A stretch of 64,000 nt of DNA from Gossypium raimondii (GCF_025698545.1 NC_068571.1:37915733-37979732), one strand, 5' to 3'. Numbered from the stretch's first letter, positions 24,284 through 37,100 are shown. The notes: generated by a model from the sequence alone, not told the origin. Numbers and translations: made by a program.

Positions 24284-24577
24284 AGGTTGGCTACCAGATG
24301 TTTCCTCGGAAGTTCTGAGGAACTAAAGAATAGGAAGTTGGTAGCTCAATCAATGTACAGTAAGTAATACCAATGATCCAAAGTGATCTTGTAGCATATA
24401 AGGTCATATTTTCATCCGAGTTAATCGCTGTATATTACCATCTCATTTGCTTTCATTGCATCAACTAGAACGTGTTATTAGATTGACTGGCATAGGGTCA
24501 TATAGACATCATGTGATGGCAAACAAATGATCTGATGTACCTTGTTTTTTACTGTATTGAGAAATTCTTTTTGATGA

Positions 24578-24583
24578 AATAAA
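24578..24583 (+). terminator. Polyadenylation signal of E2FB (likely)
   Basis: AATAAA lies 295 bp after the E2FB stop codon, in the 3' UTR. Confidence 0.5.
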
Positions 24584-24739
24584 GATGCTTGTGACTTGCA
24601 TGCCATGTTCAGTGTACGGCATGGCAGTTTTCAGAAGTTTTGGAGCTACAAGAAAAACTGTAATCTCTATGGGAAACACAAAAAATGTACTTGGAAACTA
24701 GATATTAAACAGGGCATTGAATATACAAGTAGCCGCAGA

Positions 24740-25614
24740 TTTTGCTCGTCTTTTTTAACCTTCTTCCCTATCTAACTAGCAACAACGGGAGTGAGAGCCA
24801 CAGTTGGAGGAAACCTCATAGGAGATGCAGCTTTGTGTGCAGCATGTGCCAATGCAAAGGTCCCCACTTTCCCTCCGGTCACATCGGTTGAGATTCCCAC
24901 CTGGAAATTGAAAGGCCATCTAATGGTTAGTCCCCAAAACCCTTCATCAAAAGTTATGAACTCAAGGGAAATCTGTGACCCATGTGTATATTGGGTTTTC
25001 TTTATTGGTCTCTTTTGGTTTTTACCTTTTGAAGCAAAGCTTGAACATCAATGCCTGCACTAATTAGTGCATAACAAAGGGAGGAGATCAAAGAAAGAGT
25101 AATAGAGGTTGCCAGGTAGGCTCCTCCATATTTGGCAAGCAGCTCCTTGGACTTCTATTTCTTCTTCCTTGAACCTGAATATCTTGGGATGTTTAACAAA
25201 AAAGTAAATGGAATCATAGGCGCAGAGTTAGCTTCTCATCATTTCCAAAGGGTCAAAAGTAGTAGAGAAACTCACGAACCGCATGCATTGCAAAATACCA
25301 AATGCTTCCTTTCAATTCCTTAGTCCATAAACTTCCAAAGCAACCATTAACCAGGCCATGCTACCAATGTAAAGGCTTAAAGAAGAATCATAAACTAATT
25401 AAGGAAAGAGAATTAAGTACGTTCCATAGCCCAGCTTCAAGACCATACTTTGTAACATCGAAGGGGTTTCAATTTCTAGTGTATTTTAATTGATAGCTTT
25501 GATTGTGAAGGTTTTAAACCTAGGTTTGATGGAAGTTTGAGTGGAAGCAAAGCAGGAAAGCTTTTGGGTATTGAAGAAAGAAGTAGAATTGCTGACCATA
25601 AATTCTCTCTCCAT
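24740..25614 (-). pseudogene. FAM210/DUF1279 family pseudogene (plastid-type)
   Basis: On the minus strand three exon-like blocks remain. Block 1 (25614 to about 25425) starts MEREFMVSNSTSFFN with a Ser/Thr-rich, transit-like N-terminus and ends FDVTKYGLEAGLWNV. Block 2 (25174-25026) reads ELLAKYGGAYLATSITLSLI and a membrane-like helix. Block 3 (24900 down) reads AHAAHKAASPMRFPPTVALT, the family signature, then IGKKV. Block borders keep AG/GT sites. The lesions are TAA at 25488-25486, a one-base frameshift near 25460, TAG at 25157-25155 and TAG at 24774-24772, the last replacing a probable Trp. FAM210/DUF1279 proteins are small membrane proteins of plastids or mitochondria. Retained introns show it is a decayed gene, not a retrocopy. 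Sequencing error could explain one lesion but hardly all. Confidence 0.8.
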
Positions 25615-25619
25615 CCAAA

Positions 25620-27530
25620 CAAAAAAGTTGTGTTACTTTTAGGACTTTTAATTTTTTTTAATATTTAAAGTAGTAAGGAGATGCAAGAGACAAAAAAAAA
25701 ATTAATTAATTAAACTTTTTGGATTAATTTTATAAAAAAAAAGCCTCAATATGATACGAAGTTACGTGTCTCTACCTCCATTCTTTATTTCCTTATTTCT
25801 TTAATGTGTGGGTAGTGGAAAAACAATCATAAGGGTTAATAGATGATAACCCTTATCATAAATCTCTTAAATTTGAAAAACTAAGTAGATGAACACATGC
25901 AATTATTAGAATTACAATTCTCTCAATCCATAATTTTAATTAAACTTAAAGTTAATATTTGATACATTGATAATATATTTATTTTATTCCACAAGTAATT
26001 TAAGAAAATTATGCCTTTCTTTTAAATATATATATTTTTAATATTTTACTATAATTTGTTAAAACTGATCTTGCTTGTGAAATATAAAATTTCAGTAACA
26101 AGTACATCAAATAGTTTCCTTTAAATTCATTTAAAATTTTAATTTAGCTATAATCATTTGCTATCCGAATAGTATTGAGTATACATCTATTATAACAAGA
26201 GAAATTATTTGGTACATTGTCAATGAAAATTTTAGACTTTACAAGCAAGTTGAGGGTTTCACAAATATAATATAAGTGTAATAAAAAAGTTAATTATATA
26301 AATAAATGTGACTCTTATTTGAATCTTTAAATATTTAAGTTTATTTTGACTTCTCTTTTGACTTTTGTACTATATTTATATTATCACTTTGGCACCCGTA
26401 CAAGTTTTTATGAGTTTGGATTCTATCTTGTTGTTTTGTACATTTTATCACATCATCCATGTTTTCTGTTAAAAAATTATCCTATACAATCAAACATTGT
26501 CATGTGTAAAAGAAAAAAACACAATTTTTAAATGTGAATTGGGGTAACAGGTATATAAAATGATAACACAAGTGTGAATATGATAAAAAAATCAAAATTT
26601 TTTTGAATTCAGGAGTTCTTTTAAATTTTAATAAAATTAATAAATATATTTAATTATATTGTAATAAAAATAATAGACATCAACAAATAATAAACTTTAT
26701 ATCAGTTTACAAATCCTGGTAATTTTAACATTAAAAAGAATAAACTTTATATTAGTTGGAATTAATTTATATGTTATTTAGTGAAGCTGTTACAAATTTT
26801 ATTTGTGCTTAAAATATACAATTATAAAGCTAAAACAATTTGTGTAAATTCTGTAAAATTATTTTGATTCAAGTCTAGTTGTTTAATATTTTAGAGAAAG
26901 AGGCATGAGTGATGAGTCCAACAACAAATACTAGTAAATTAATATGAGAAGAATAAACAAGATACATATCGATATTATTATAAAGACCTACAACCACTAT
27001 CTACTTAAGTAATGTCGGGCCACATGATTAATTACGCTTTTCTTTCTTTTTTAACCATAGTTACTAATACACTGCATTTCAACCAAATTTTGTTGAATTT
27101 TAGACATATATTATTAGGACATATCTTGAAAAGGTTAATTTTTTGACCGTAAAATATACATGGTAGTTTATTATTGGCTAAATTTTTAACATATATAATA
27201 TTTTGGTGTAAAATGGAAAAAAAATATCATTTGAAGAAAAAAGTAATTTAAGTACCAAGATGAAAATAATAATATAATTTAAAAATTAATTTGTGGATTA
27301 AGCCTTTGCAAACATTTCAAACTATCTTTTTTCAATATAATGCCTATAACTATTAGAGGGCTCAAATCTAGATTTTTCTTACATTAACTCGCGTGAAAGT
27401 TAAACTGATAATTCATTATACCAGTTCATCAACATCGTAATATATGCCAACAAACTATTGGTAAAAATAGAAAGAAAAAAAAAGAAAACAGGGTAATACA
27501 TAATATTCCTATCCTAGCTCAAGGGATCGG
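25620..27530. other. AT-rich intergenic DNA
   Basis: No ORF with a recognisable domain, no tandem repeat and no terminal repeats were found. Short ORFs here have random-like AT-rich composition. Confidence 0.4.
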
Positions 27531-27536
27531 ATGCTT

Positions 27537-28133
27537 TCAGATAATTGTCCTGGAAGCTGCTGAAGCTGAAGAAGAAACAGAGATAAAACAAGAAGAGGAA
27601 CACGAATTAATAGTAGCAAACATGTCGATGAAAGCTCCCACTATAAACTCATGGTTCTTCTTTCGATTCATCTTCAAGTACCATGCCAATAACTCCTCTA
27701 GATGTTTCTGTTCCTTGAGTTCACATGCCTCCACTATCTCTTCCATTGAAACTCGAAAATCCATGTATGGATCCACTGTTTCCATGGCCAATGCCACACA
27801 ATCCTTGAATGGGAACCTGGCTGCCTCTAGAATGGAACCAGTGTCATCCGGTTCGAAGAACAGCCTGTTGGACCGCAGTGCCTCGATAGCCATATCCAAC
27901 AGTTCTTCAGAATCTTTGGGCACTGTGAAACAATGTCTTGATTGAGACCAAGAGCAATCCAAGGCTGAAATAAACTTGGCAGTGCTGTCTGATAAAACAG
28001 AATTGGAATGCTTCAACCTTCTAGGCTTGTTTATGAATGGAATGGCTTTCAAGTGATAGAAAAGCGACAGTTTCCATGACATCCCTTTGGTTCTCGATTT
28101 GTTGCAGATGGAAGGAAATTTCATCTTCATCAC
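27537..28133 (-). CDS. OVATE family protein (transcriptional repressor)
   Basis: This intronless 198-residue protein carries a C-terminal OVATE domain at about residues 112-172, with the signature AMETVDPYMDFRVSMEEIVEA, then LEELLAWYLKMN and HEFIVGAFIDMF. The upstream EALRSNRLFFEPDDTGSILE block is typical of the OFP13/15/16/18 group. OFPs are plant-specific nuclear repressors that interact with TALE homeodomain proteins and affect organ shape and cell expansion. The tail is Ser-rich. Translation may start at the first Met or at Met4 (MKFPSIC); the second looks more like family N-termini. A TATA-like TATAAAA lies on the minus strand about 45 bases upstream of the first ATG, unusually close if the leader is unspliced. 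Confidence 0.92.
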   Translation of the reverse strand: MMKMKFPSICNKSRTKGMSWKLSLFYHLKAIPFINKPRRLKHSNSVLSDSTAKFISALDCSWSQSRHCFTVPKDSEELLDMAIEALRSNRLFFEPDDTGSILEAARFPFKDCVALAMETVDPYMDFRVSMEEIVEACELKEQKHLEELLAWYLKMNRKKNHEFIVGAFIDMFATINSCSSSCFISVSSSASAASRTII

Positions 28134-28139
28134 ATCTCA

Positions 28140-29288
28140 CATTGCTCAGTACTTAGCTTTGGTCTCTTTTTGTTTTTATACGAGAGTGCGAGTTAAATGC
28201 AGCATTGATAGTGTCTGCAGATTAAAGAGTAAGGTGAAAAGCAGACGATAGTTCGTTGGGAGCTTTCATGTGAACGACATTATTATTGGTTTAACTTCAT
28301 CATAAAAGTTTCAATGTCTTGTTTGGTCTAATAAAAATTGACAGCTTTAATGTTGAGGAACATGAAATACAGCTATTTGAGATAATCAAGACGTTTGGGG
28401 TGAGGATTGGTTGAAATATAGCTTCCAAGTCCAATTTGTTGGTACATGTTAAGTAGAGAAGTGACCAATTAGTTTGGCTTCCCTGTGGCAGTTTCAGTTG
28501 ATAGGACATAGACATCCTTTTCGGTGCCATTTCATCACCATTCAGTGACGGTTTATTCGTCACTATTACTATTGTTTCTTTTTTTCCGTTTTACTAGAAT
28601 TTCTAAATGAAACTATTTAATTATTTTTTAATAGTTTGTAATATATGAATACTAAAAACGAAGTAAGTCGAGTCAATTTTGAATTATAAATGGAATTTTT
28701 AAAATCATATAGCCCATGAATACTACAACTTGAGGATAAAGTTTGAACTTTATTCCTTTTTTAAAAAAAAAATATTTTATTTAATGTTTTAGTTTTTAAA
28801 ATTGACTTGTTTAAATTTATATTGATAATGGAATTAAAGGGTTTTTTAAAGAATATTTTTAGTGCTTTTGATGAAGTAATAAAGATGGCAATGGAATAGG
28901 GAAAGATGGTTTTTTGCTCACCTCAATCCCCTTTTTATGCATCCTATTGATTCGTCTTGAACTTCATTTCTATAAAATCTTAATACCCAAACTTCACCTA
29001 AAAAGTAAATTTTCTCTAACTTTCATTCACGTGACCCAAAATATTAAATAGTGTATATATATTAATTTTCACAAAAGTAAATAAATTATATTCACCTCTG
29101 AAACTCATACAAAAACCGTAAGCAAAGCCCTCATATATAGTTGTTGTTAGTGCTAGTGTGATAAAGAATTAAACTTCCACAATTTTGGTCCAATATGCCA
29201 TTTTATTTAAAGAATGGAATAAAATAGAGATCCTATTCAATTAAACTTTTTGATCTCCTGTCTCAAATACGAAAAGTCATCACATTAG
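28140..29288. other. Intergenic spacer upstream of the OFP gene
   Basis: Holds the OFP promoter in its first few hundred bases. The remainder is AT-rich with no feature I can name. Confidence 0.4.
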
Positions 29289-30395
29289 TGTTGGAAAAAT
29301 TGCAATTTATGGGAAATTTGAAGCATATTCTCAATAGGTAAAGGTGAAGAGTTAAATCATAAAATTATGGTTTCATATTCTACTCAACGAGACCTTTACA
29401 ACGGTATATCATATGCTCAAAATGGTTGAGTGATGAATGAGAAATTGATGCTCAAAGTAAGCTTCTTGGAAATATTTCTTGAGGAAAAGAAAAGCTTAGA
29501 TCCCACATTGGTTAAATACCAAGTATAAGATGTGTATATATATGAGAACTCACTTAAAGGGTGATTGAATGGCTAAGCTTGGAATCTTGCCTCGCGCGCA
29601 AGAGGGTGCAAGTCTAAACCCCATTAAGGTTGGGTTGCACTCGCACGATGTGGGCGACGTAAAGTATTGGTATTATTTGTATTTTTTCTCCAAAATTCTT
29701 CTCTTTTTCTTTCTATATTTTCCAAAGTTCAGTGATAGAAAAAGGTATCGTTTGTTCATTGATCACTGTGGAGGTGCTACTGCTTTGATCATCATGTTGT
29801 ATCCTGGGAGACATTCGACCAACGTTTCTCCAAGTATCATAGGAGCGGCCGAATCTGTCTCAAGGAAATTGTGCAAAACATGCCTCAACATCTAGTGAAA
29901 CTCGTTTCTTCTTTTTGATTTATGCTTTTTGTTATGTTATTTATTGGTTTTTCATATCCGATAATTTAAATATAAATTATTCAATTTATTTTATTATATA
30001 TATTTATATATTTTTGTTCGCTAACGTGTTTTGTCCAACAATTAGTTCACTTAGATTTGTCCTTACTTGATCGAAATTCCCTTACAAAGACTCTAAAACA
30101 TAGACATTTAAATGAAGTCAAAATATGATAAAAAAAGAAAAAGGGAAATTGCAACCAGCTCAATTGTTGCAACATGTAATTACAATTTGAGCTAAGCTTT
30201 CATTAGTGAAAGTCTTAGTGGGAAGTTAAATCATTATAATTGTAAGACCGAGGAACGAGAGTGAGGTTGCACTTAAACCATCTCTTTTCCTGTTGAGATT
30301 ATAGTGGATTACTTTCTAGGTAAGGCCCCACAAACTAAGATTGGATCTAAATTGTGTAACCAAATAGATGTGTTCTCTATTTTATATTTCCAACA
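29289..30395 (+). mobile_element. Copia-type LTR, 1.1 kb
   Basis: The unit begins TGTTGGAAA and ends TTTCCAACA, perfect inverted termini. A primer-binding-like site, TGGTATCATAGC, follows about 60 bp beyond the end (about 30459), and a decayed copia gag starts near 30520, so this should be a 5' LTR. An alternative LTR end nearer the primer site is possible. The LTR contains an snRNA-like USE and TATA pair at 29500-29543. Confidence 0.6.
29500..29543 (+). promoter_or_regulatory. snRNA-type USE plus TATA inside the copia LTR
   Basis: ATCCCACATTG at 29500-29510 matches the plant U-snRNA upstream element RTCCCACATCG with one change. TATATATAT starts at 29535, leaving 24 bp between them. In dicot snRNA genes that spacing specifies RNA polymerase III, whereas about 33 bp specifies polymerase II. 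No U6 sequence follows. Confidence 0.4.
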
Positions 30396-30454
30396 TTTAG
30401 TTGTTTTTTAGTTGCAACTCAAATAACAATTGAACTAGCAACTCGACACTTACA

Positions 30455-31200
30455 TTTGGTATCATAGCTAGACACCAAAGAAATTTGGTGAAGATCCTTC
30501 TATTGATTTGTTGATACATGGAAAGAAGTTCAATCTCCAAGCCACCTATGTACTTATACTCAATGGGTCAAATAATGGCTACTAGAAAGCATGTATGAAG
30601 GTGTTTATCAAGTTAATAGACAAGAAAACATGTAGAGTGTTCTTACAATACGAGAACCATCAATTGTTGTTGTTAATGCTTCCAAAATTGAGTCAATGTA
30701 GACTACAATAGGGCCCTAAATTCCATATTCAACGGTGTGGATCCCCAAGCAATAAAAAGAATCTCAAAGTGCACTATAGCTCGTAAAGCTTGGACTATTC
30801 TTGAAACAACATATGGAGGGACTACTATTGTGAAATAATGCAAGCTCTAGATGTTAACAACCAAGTTCGAGAATATAAGAATATTAGAATAATAAACTTT
30901 GTTTCATTTGTTTGTTAAGTTATGTGACATCTCTAACCAAACTTTTGCTTTTGGTGAAGAGTACTCGGATGCCGAGTTGGAGCACAAAGTTAAGAGATCT
31001 CTCCCACAACGTTTCTCCATCAAGGTAACAAGCATAGAGAAGGCTAAAGACATTAACATGATGAGGGTTTATGAGATGATTGGGTCCTTGTAAATCTGAA
31101 TACAAAAAGGAATATTACTCTGCAAGTTGCTTCTTCAGTTGCAATTGATGAAGAACTTATCATTGAATACCTGACCATGCCTTGACGCAAGTACACCGGG
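30455..31200 (+). pseudogene. Decayed copia gag (UBN2 type)
   Basis: Fragments in several frames match plant copia gag: a SSIS-PPMYSTNGSN...YWKACMKVFIK-like start and KAWTILETTYGGT. Then comes LCDISNQTFAFGEEYSDAELEHKVKRSLPQRFSIKVT near 30925-31045 (split here only by my reading), followed by a MIGSL helix. Stops and shifts are frequent. The coding trace fades by about 31200 with no protease or pol. Confidence 0.75.
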
Positions 31201-32782
31201 GATATGAATCAACACAAATACAAATAATAATCCAATGATATATTACAAGCGTGACAATTCAAGTTGTAATATTTGTAGTGTTACAATGAAACAACTCGAG
31301 TATTCCAAAGATCAAACCCAATAGAGTTTGGGGGCAAAGTGATCAATGTGCTACAAGCATACAAACAGAAAGTCTAGCTAACTACTCGTTAAGTATCATA
31401 TTACGACAAATCATAATCAATGGGTAATTGCACTAATTAACCATCTAACACTAAGAAGTACTAAATTGTAAAATAGTCAAAATTACATAATTAACAATTC
31501 AAGAAATGCAAGTTGTTGGTTGACTTCCATATTGTTGATATCTTTGGATTAGGGATTTAAAAAGCTTAAACTGCTATTTGACTCAATTTTGCCTCTCAGT
31601 TACCATTTTACCAAATTAGACGATTTAGTCTGATTAATCTCTCAAACTCACCAAACTAACTGGGGATAACCAAATTGATGCTCGATAGGATCTACTCTTA
31701 GCCTCACCTATCTAAATGTTCACTTAGAGACGTTAATTCTAAGTTTTAAAGTCTATTCAATTTAGTCAATTTGTTTATAATTTAGTCATTGTACCAAAAA
31801 CTAACCAAACAACATTTCCATCAACCAACAACCATAGATTTAGTTACTAAACATCATTTTCATGCAAACAACAACCCAACATATACTCTAATCATTCATT
31901 AAAATAAACATAAGAGTAGGGTGAAAGAAAGCTTAGGAATTTCTTTGATGGTTGCCTAGAGAAGATGTTGACAACGACAATAGAGGTGGAAATACAAGTA
32001 AATTTCATAATTTTATACTTTGGAAAGCAAATTAATCTAAAATATATTAAGGGATTTGGATGGAAATGAAAATACAAAGGAAAGTTTGCGTATCAAAGTG
32101 CAAATACTAACCAAGTTACTGTAAAAACTAACTAAACTACCAACTAAACCAACTAAACTCAGAAAATTTAATGAACTAAACCCTAAAAGATGAAGAAGAA
32201 AACTAACTACTAAGCTTAAAAAATGAAAGAAAGTTGGCTCCTTTAAAGTTTTCAGCCAAAAGTGCTTTTATCAGCTAAGATACAATTCTAATTTTTAAAA
32301 AAACATGCCCATAAAAGTTGTGTTTTGGCTTGAGCTGATGTTGGACAAAAGAATACTCCTACAATAATATTTTTGCTAATGTTGCTCTAGTGGTTGTGGG
32401 GGTTTTCAATGTCACGACATCCACTAGTCGGTGTCGTGACATTACTGGTGATGGCCATAATTTTTTCACTTCAACATCTTTAGGGATATTATGACTTTGG
32501 AGGCTTGGTGTCGCGACTTTGCGCTCGGTGTTGTGACATGTTGTATCTGGTGCCTTGAGTGTAGTATATTCATTTGTATACTTTTAATTTTTTCGAATAG
32601 ATTGGTTAATAAAAATATCATTGATTACATTAATATACTCTATAAGATTGTCCTAATATGATTTTTGCATGCAAAATAAAATAAAAGCAAATGTTGCTAA
32701 TTTGTTGTCTAATACTTAAACTAATATTAAGCGGCATTACATGGTCAAATCGTAATATCGAAAGACAACTTATATTAATAGA
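31200..32782. other. Repeat-derived DNA with TGTCRCGACA-type palindromes
   Basis: No ORF with a domain. At 32409-32545 a cluster of quasi-palindromes built on TGTCGTGACA and TGTCGCGACT occurs. The AT-rich remainder looks like old LTR or untranslated retroelement sequence, but no termini could be set. Confidence 0.4.
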
Positions 32783-33105
32783 CGAACCTAAATTTGTCCT
32801 TAGTGTAACCAGAAATGAGCAAATCGATTGAAAGACTAATATGCCTTCTATCAAGTCTAATTGTGGAGATGCTTTGTTTTGGGCATCGGAGTGGATGACT
32901 CCCAGAAGATAAAGACATAAATGTCATTGATTGGACTGATAGTACATCAGATTAAACCCAAGAAGAATAGATCTTGAATCTGTTTATGGATTTATTCACT
33001 TGTAACGTTCATAGTGTGACATACCTAAATCCTGAGTGGATGACAGACTATGTATGTGTGACTCACACACTTTGATGTAAGTAAAAGTCTGATATATAAG
33101 AGTCA
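32783..33105 (+). repeat. Dispersed repeat, copy A
   Basis: Matches copy B at 41009-41290 in the same orientation. Shared blocks include TCCTTAGT, GAGTGGAT, CCAGAAGATA-AGACATAAAT and TTATTCACTTGT-ACGTTCATAGTGT. Copy A carries an extra block of about 40 bp near 33027-33065. It is probably part of an LTR of a degenerate retroelement. Confidence 0.7.
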
Positions 33106-34189
33106 AACATTACAAAAATGCTCAAATAAGGGTTGTTCATGCACTTTAGACCGGTTTGTAGTAAAAATTAAGTGAGTGCTAACGTGTTTAGAATAAAACA
33201 CATAACAGCTGAATCCGATATTTTTTTAAAAGGAAGTAAAGTAATAAAAACATAATTCGAAACCTAATATGCGACATTTTAGAAGCTCTCATTTGAGCAT
33301 TTTCAAAAAAGTTTGACTCTTATTAAGCAATTTCGAATTGTTTTTACCCTTATTTGACTATTTTGAAAGGTTTAACCTTCATTTAAATATTTTTATAAAA
33401 TTAGACTCTTATATAATCATTTAAAAGGTTAAATCCTTATGTGACAAACCTTAAAAATTGGACCCAATTTAAACATTCGACCTAATAATTATAGATATCT
33501 AACTTGAATATAAACTTGAAGATAATTAAAATTTATTAGATGTAAGTTAATAACCCTTTAACGAGTTTCATCATATGTATACTTGTTCAAAGGTTAAATA
33601 TAAATTTATTCTCGAGTTTGACCAATTTAGATTATTATTTATTAATTAAATTTAATTATTAAGATATATAAATATTAAGAAAATTATTTTTATTTTTATT
33701 TTTTGATAAAAATCTCGACTAGAATTGATAAAATAAAAATAAAGACAAACAAAACCAGTTCAAAACAAAAACAGATCTAAATCCTGGCCTAAATGAAAAT
33801 AAAGCTTGGCCTATCATTTCAAAACAAAACCCCCAAAAAAAAAACAAAGCAGTATCCAGTTAGATACACCAACGGGCACCCATTCCCGAGAAAGTCTCAA
33901 TCTTAACACCTCAGTCGGTCTAGTTTCCAAAAGCTAGCAACTTTCCAAAAAACAAACCCTATCAGTTGCTATTGTCCCTTTCAGAGCCTTCCACCACATC
34001 CCTTTCAGTCGGGTTCTCTTGGTCTTCTTCATCCCAAGGCCTCAACAATGAAGTCTGGAACTCCTCATTCCAAGTAATCTTCCCTATCCCTCTTCAAACT
34101 TTCAGTGGCTAGAACATGGGTAAAAGTGTTCGCAGATCTAGGCACATGCTTAAACCAGATCCTTTGAAATCCCCTTTTTTTATTTGTTG
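33106..34189. other. Spacer, AT-rich, entering the LINE 3' end
   Basis: No gene seen. Repeated short phrases (TTTTGA-CTCTTATT..GACTATTTT) at 33290-33430 hint at a degenerate low-order repeat. From about 33690 the plus strand is T-rich then A/C-rich, and may include the 3' UTR of the adjacent minus-strand LINE. Confidence 0.35.
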
Positions 34190-37100
34190 AATATTTCGCA
34201 TGATGGCTCCTATTTTTTATTTGTCTTGAAGATCTGACTAGCATTTTTTTTAATTATTGTCCTTGCATCTCCCTCCACTTCAACTGCTCGGAGCCTTAAT
34301 TGCATCCCCAATAACAATGCTTGAACGCATGCATGACCCTCCGCCGCGAACGGGGACACAACCCCTGTATGGAGAACTGATTTAGAGGCAATAATCTCAC
34401 CCAATGCGTTTCTGGCAACAGCCCCCGAACTCGATTTGGCCTGTGTTAGATTGAAGGAGGCATCAAAGTTGATTTTAATCAATGAATTAGTTGGAGGGAT
34501 CCATTCCTCATTTCCTCTCAATATGATACTCTTTCTTTCTTCAATTTTTTCTAGTTTTCAGATATAACGGACTACCCATTCACCTAATTCCCTCCCATTA
34601 AACTATTTTCTTTCATACACTAATTGGTTTCTATTTGTTCATATAGCCTAAACGGAACAACAGAACATCCTACACTATTTATTTGTGCTTCATCTAAAAA
34701 CCCACGTAGTTCACCCCTAATAGTCTATAACTAAGTTTGATAATATCCAATTGAGATTTAAATGACCCCATACCTCTACTGATGTAGGACAGTCTCGAAA
34801 AATATGGACAAGATCTTCCACTGTGCTTTCGCATCTAGGACAAAAATCATTCTCCACCAATCTTCTAGAAAATAAATTAGCCAAAGTAGGAAGAAAATAC
34901 CAAGAAGTTTTTCACAACATAATTTTAATTTTAGATGGGATCTATAATTTCCATAATTTCTTATAGAAATCATTGCTGTCATCTCGTGTCAAATTTATAT
35001 TTGAGAAAAAATCATTTCTATGTAAATAGTTTATAGGCGCTTCAAACAGAGAATTCCATCGACAACTCACCGCTCAATACTAGTAAGTCATCGTGAGCTT
35101 TTTGTGTTAAAGAAATTTGGGGGATCCTTGTTGCAACTTCCTCTGAAAATGTACTATTGATTAGATCTGCTTTCCATTTCCTATCAACATTGTCAATTAA
35201 ATCTGAAACCTACACTAACTCCTCATTGCCAACTGATTCGTTAATTCTGTAAGAGGTAGAGCCAGGAAGCCACGCATCACTTCGAATGGAAATTTTTTCC
35301 CTGAGCCAACTCTCCAACACAACCCACTTTGCAAGAGCGCTCTAGCAGCCCACATGCTCTTCCAAGTAAGCGAAGGTAAATTACCTAACCTTGCATACAA
35401 AAATTCTAAATTTGGGAAATATTTAGCCTTTAATACATTAGCTAATAGCGAATCGGGATAATTAATAAGACGCCCCCTGTTTTGCCAATAATGCAATATT
35501 AAATCTAGTAAGACTACGAAATCCTATCCCCCTAAAATCCTTTAAATCACACAAATTCTCCCAACCACACCAATGAATAACCTTTTTCCCTAAACCTTTT
35601 TGCCACCAGTATTTAGCCATGATATTCTCCAGCTTTCCACAAAAAGACTTAGGAAGTAAAAAAACACCACATCACATAAGTGGAAATAGCTTGCAAAACT
35701 GATTTAATGAACACTTCTTTACCACTTTGGGATAGAAATCGAGTACTCTAGTTTTCAATTCTCATCTTAAATCGATCTTTAAGGAATTGAAAAGAAGCCT
35801 TTTTGTATCTACCCACTATGTTTGGTAACCCTAAATATCTTTCAGGGTTATTAGACGATTGCATCCCCAGAATACTTAATACAATTCGCTGATCCCCCTC
35901 ATTCATATTTAAACTGTAAAAAATAGTGGATTTATCAAAATTTACACATTGCCCCAAATATCTTTCGTACTCCCTCAGCACCTCCTTTATTGTATGCGCC
36001 CCATTAATAGTAGTTTCTCCGAATAAAATGTTGTCATATGTAAATAAAAAATAAAAAATTTGAGGCCCACTCCTACTTGCTTTTGCGCCTCTTATCAGCC
36101 CATCCTTTATGGCTAACTTCATAAACACTAATAAACCCTCACTACAAATTAAAAAAAGAAATGGGCTTAATGGATCTCCCTATCGAAGCCCTCGACTAGG
36201 TCTAAATCTCTTACCAGTTTTTCTATACAAAATGACCAAGTAGGAAATCGAAGAAATACATCTCATAATAGTATCAATCCATCTTCTATCAAAACCCATA
36301 TGAATCATCATCTCATTCATAAATTGTCATTCAACCCTATCATAAGCTTTACTCATATCTAATTTCAAAGCCATAAACCATTTTTTACCCACTTGCTTTT
36401 GACAAAAAGTATGCAAAATCTCATAAGCTAAAAGGACATTATCTGAAATTAGCCTCCTTGGAACATAGCACTTTGAGCCCTATCGATACACAACTCCAAC
36501 ACATCTTTGAGCTGATTTACAATCATCTTTGTTATCAACTTGTAATGAACATTACTAATGGGCCCAAAGTTTCTAAGATTTATTGGATTAGGAAATTTAG
36601 GGATCAACACAATATTAGTAACATTCACTGGTTCAAGATTCATACATTCATTAAGGATTCTTAAGTAATAGTGTGAAACGTCTTTCCTCATAATATGTCA
36701 GCATATTTGAAAAAACAAAGCCAGAAACCCATCTTCCCCTAGAGCCTTGGTTGGCTCCATCTCCTTTAAATCCGTGATAACCTTATCCTCCTAATAACAA
36801 GAAAAAAACCTTTGATTCACTTCATTTGAGATTAACGGTTCAACCCTTGAAAGAATATGAGTAAAATTTCTGACCCCACCCAAAGAAAAAAGATTTTGAA
36901 AAAAACTTCGAGCAATTTCCTCAATTTATTTCTCGTCTTTAGTTTCCCTTTCACTTCCCATCTCTAAACATTAAATTAAATTCTTTTGCCTACGACAAGA
37001 AGCATAATTGTGAAAGAAAGCTGTGTTTTTGTCCCCTATTTTTAACCATTTTGCCCTTACTTTTTGTTCCCAATACATTTCGTCTTTATCAATTTCCATA

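Noticed and set aside
24791..25063. Plus-strand gene of 90 codons after E2FB
   Set aside because: It is the antisense shadow of the DUF1279 pseudogene.
27622..27945. Plus-strand 107-codon gene
   Set aside because: Antisense of the OVATE family gene; Ser-rich composition is a by-product.
29500..29600. A U6 snRNA gene after the USE and TATA pair
   Set aside because: The sequence after the TATA box has no resemblance to U6 or other snRNAs.
29569..29895. A 108-codon coding gene
   Set aside because: Lies wholly inside the copia LTR, has no domain and ends at random; an incidental ORF.
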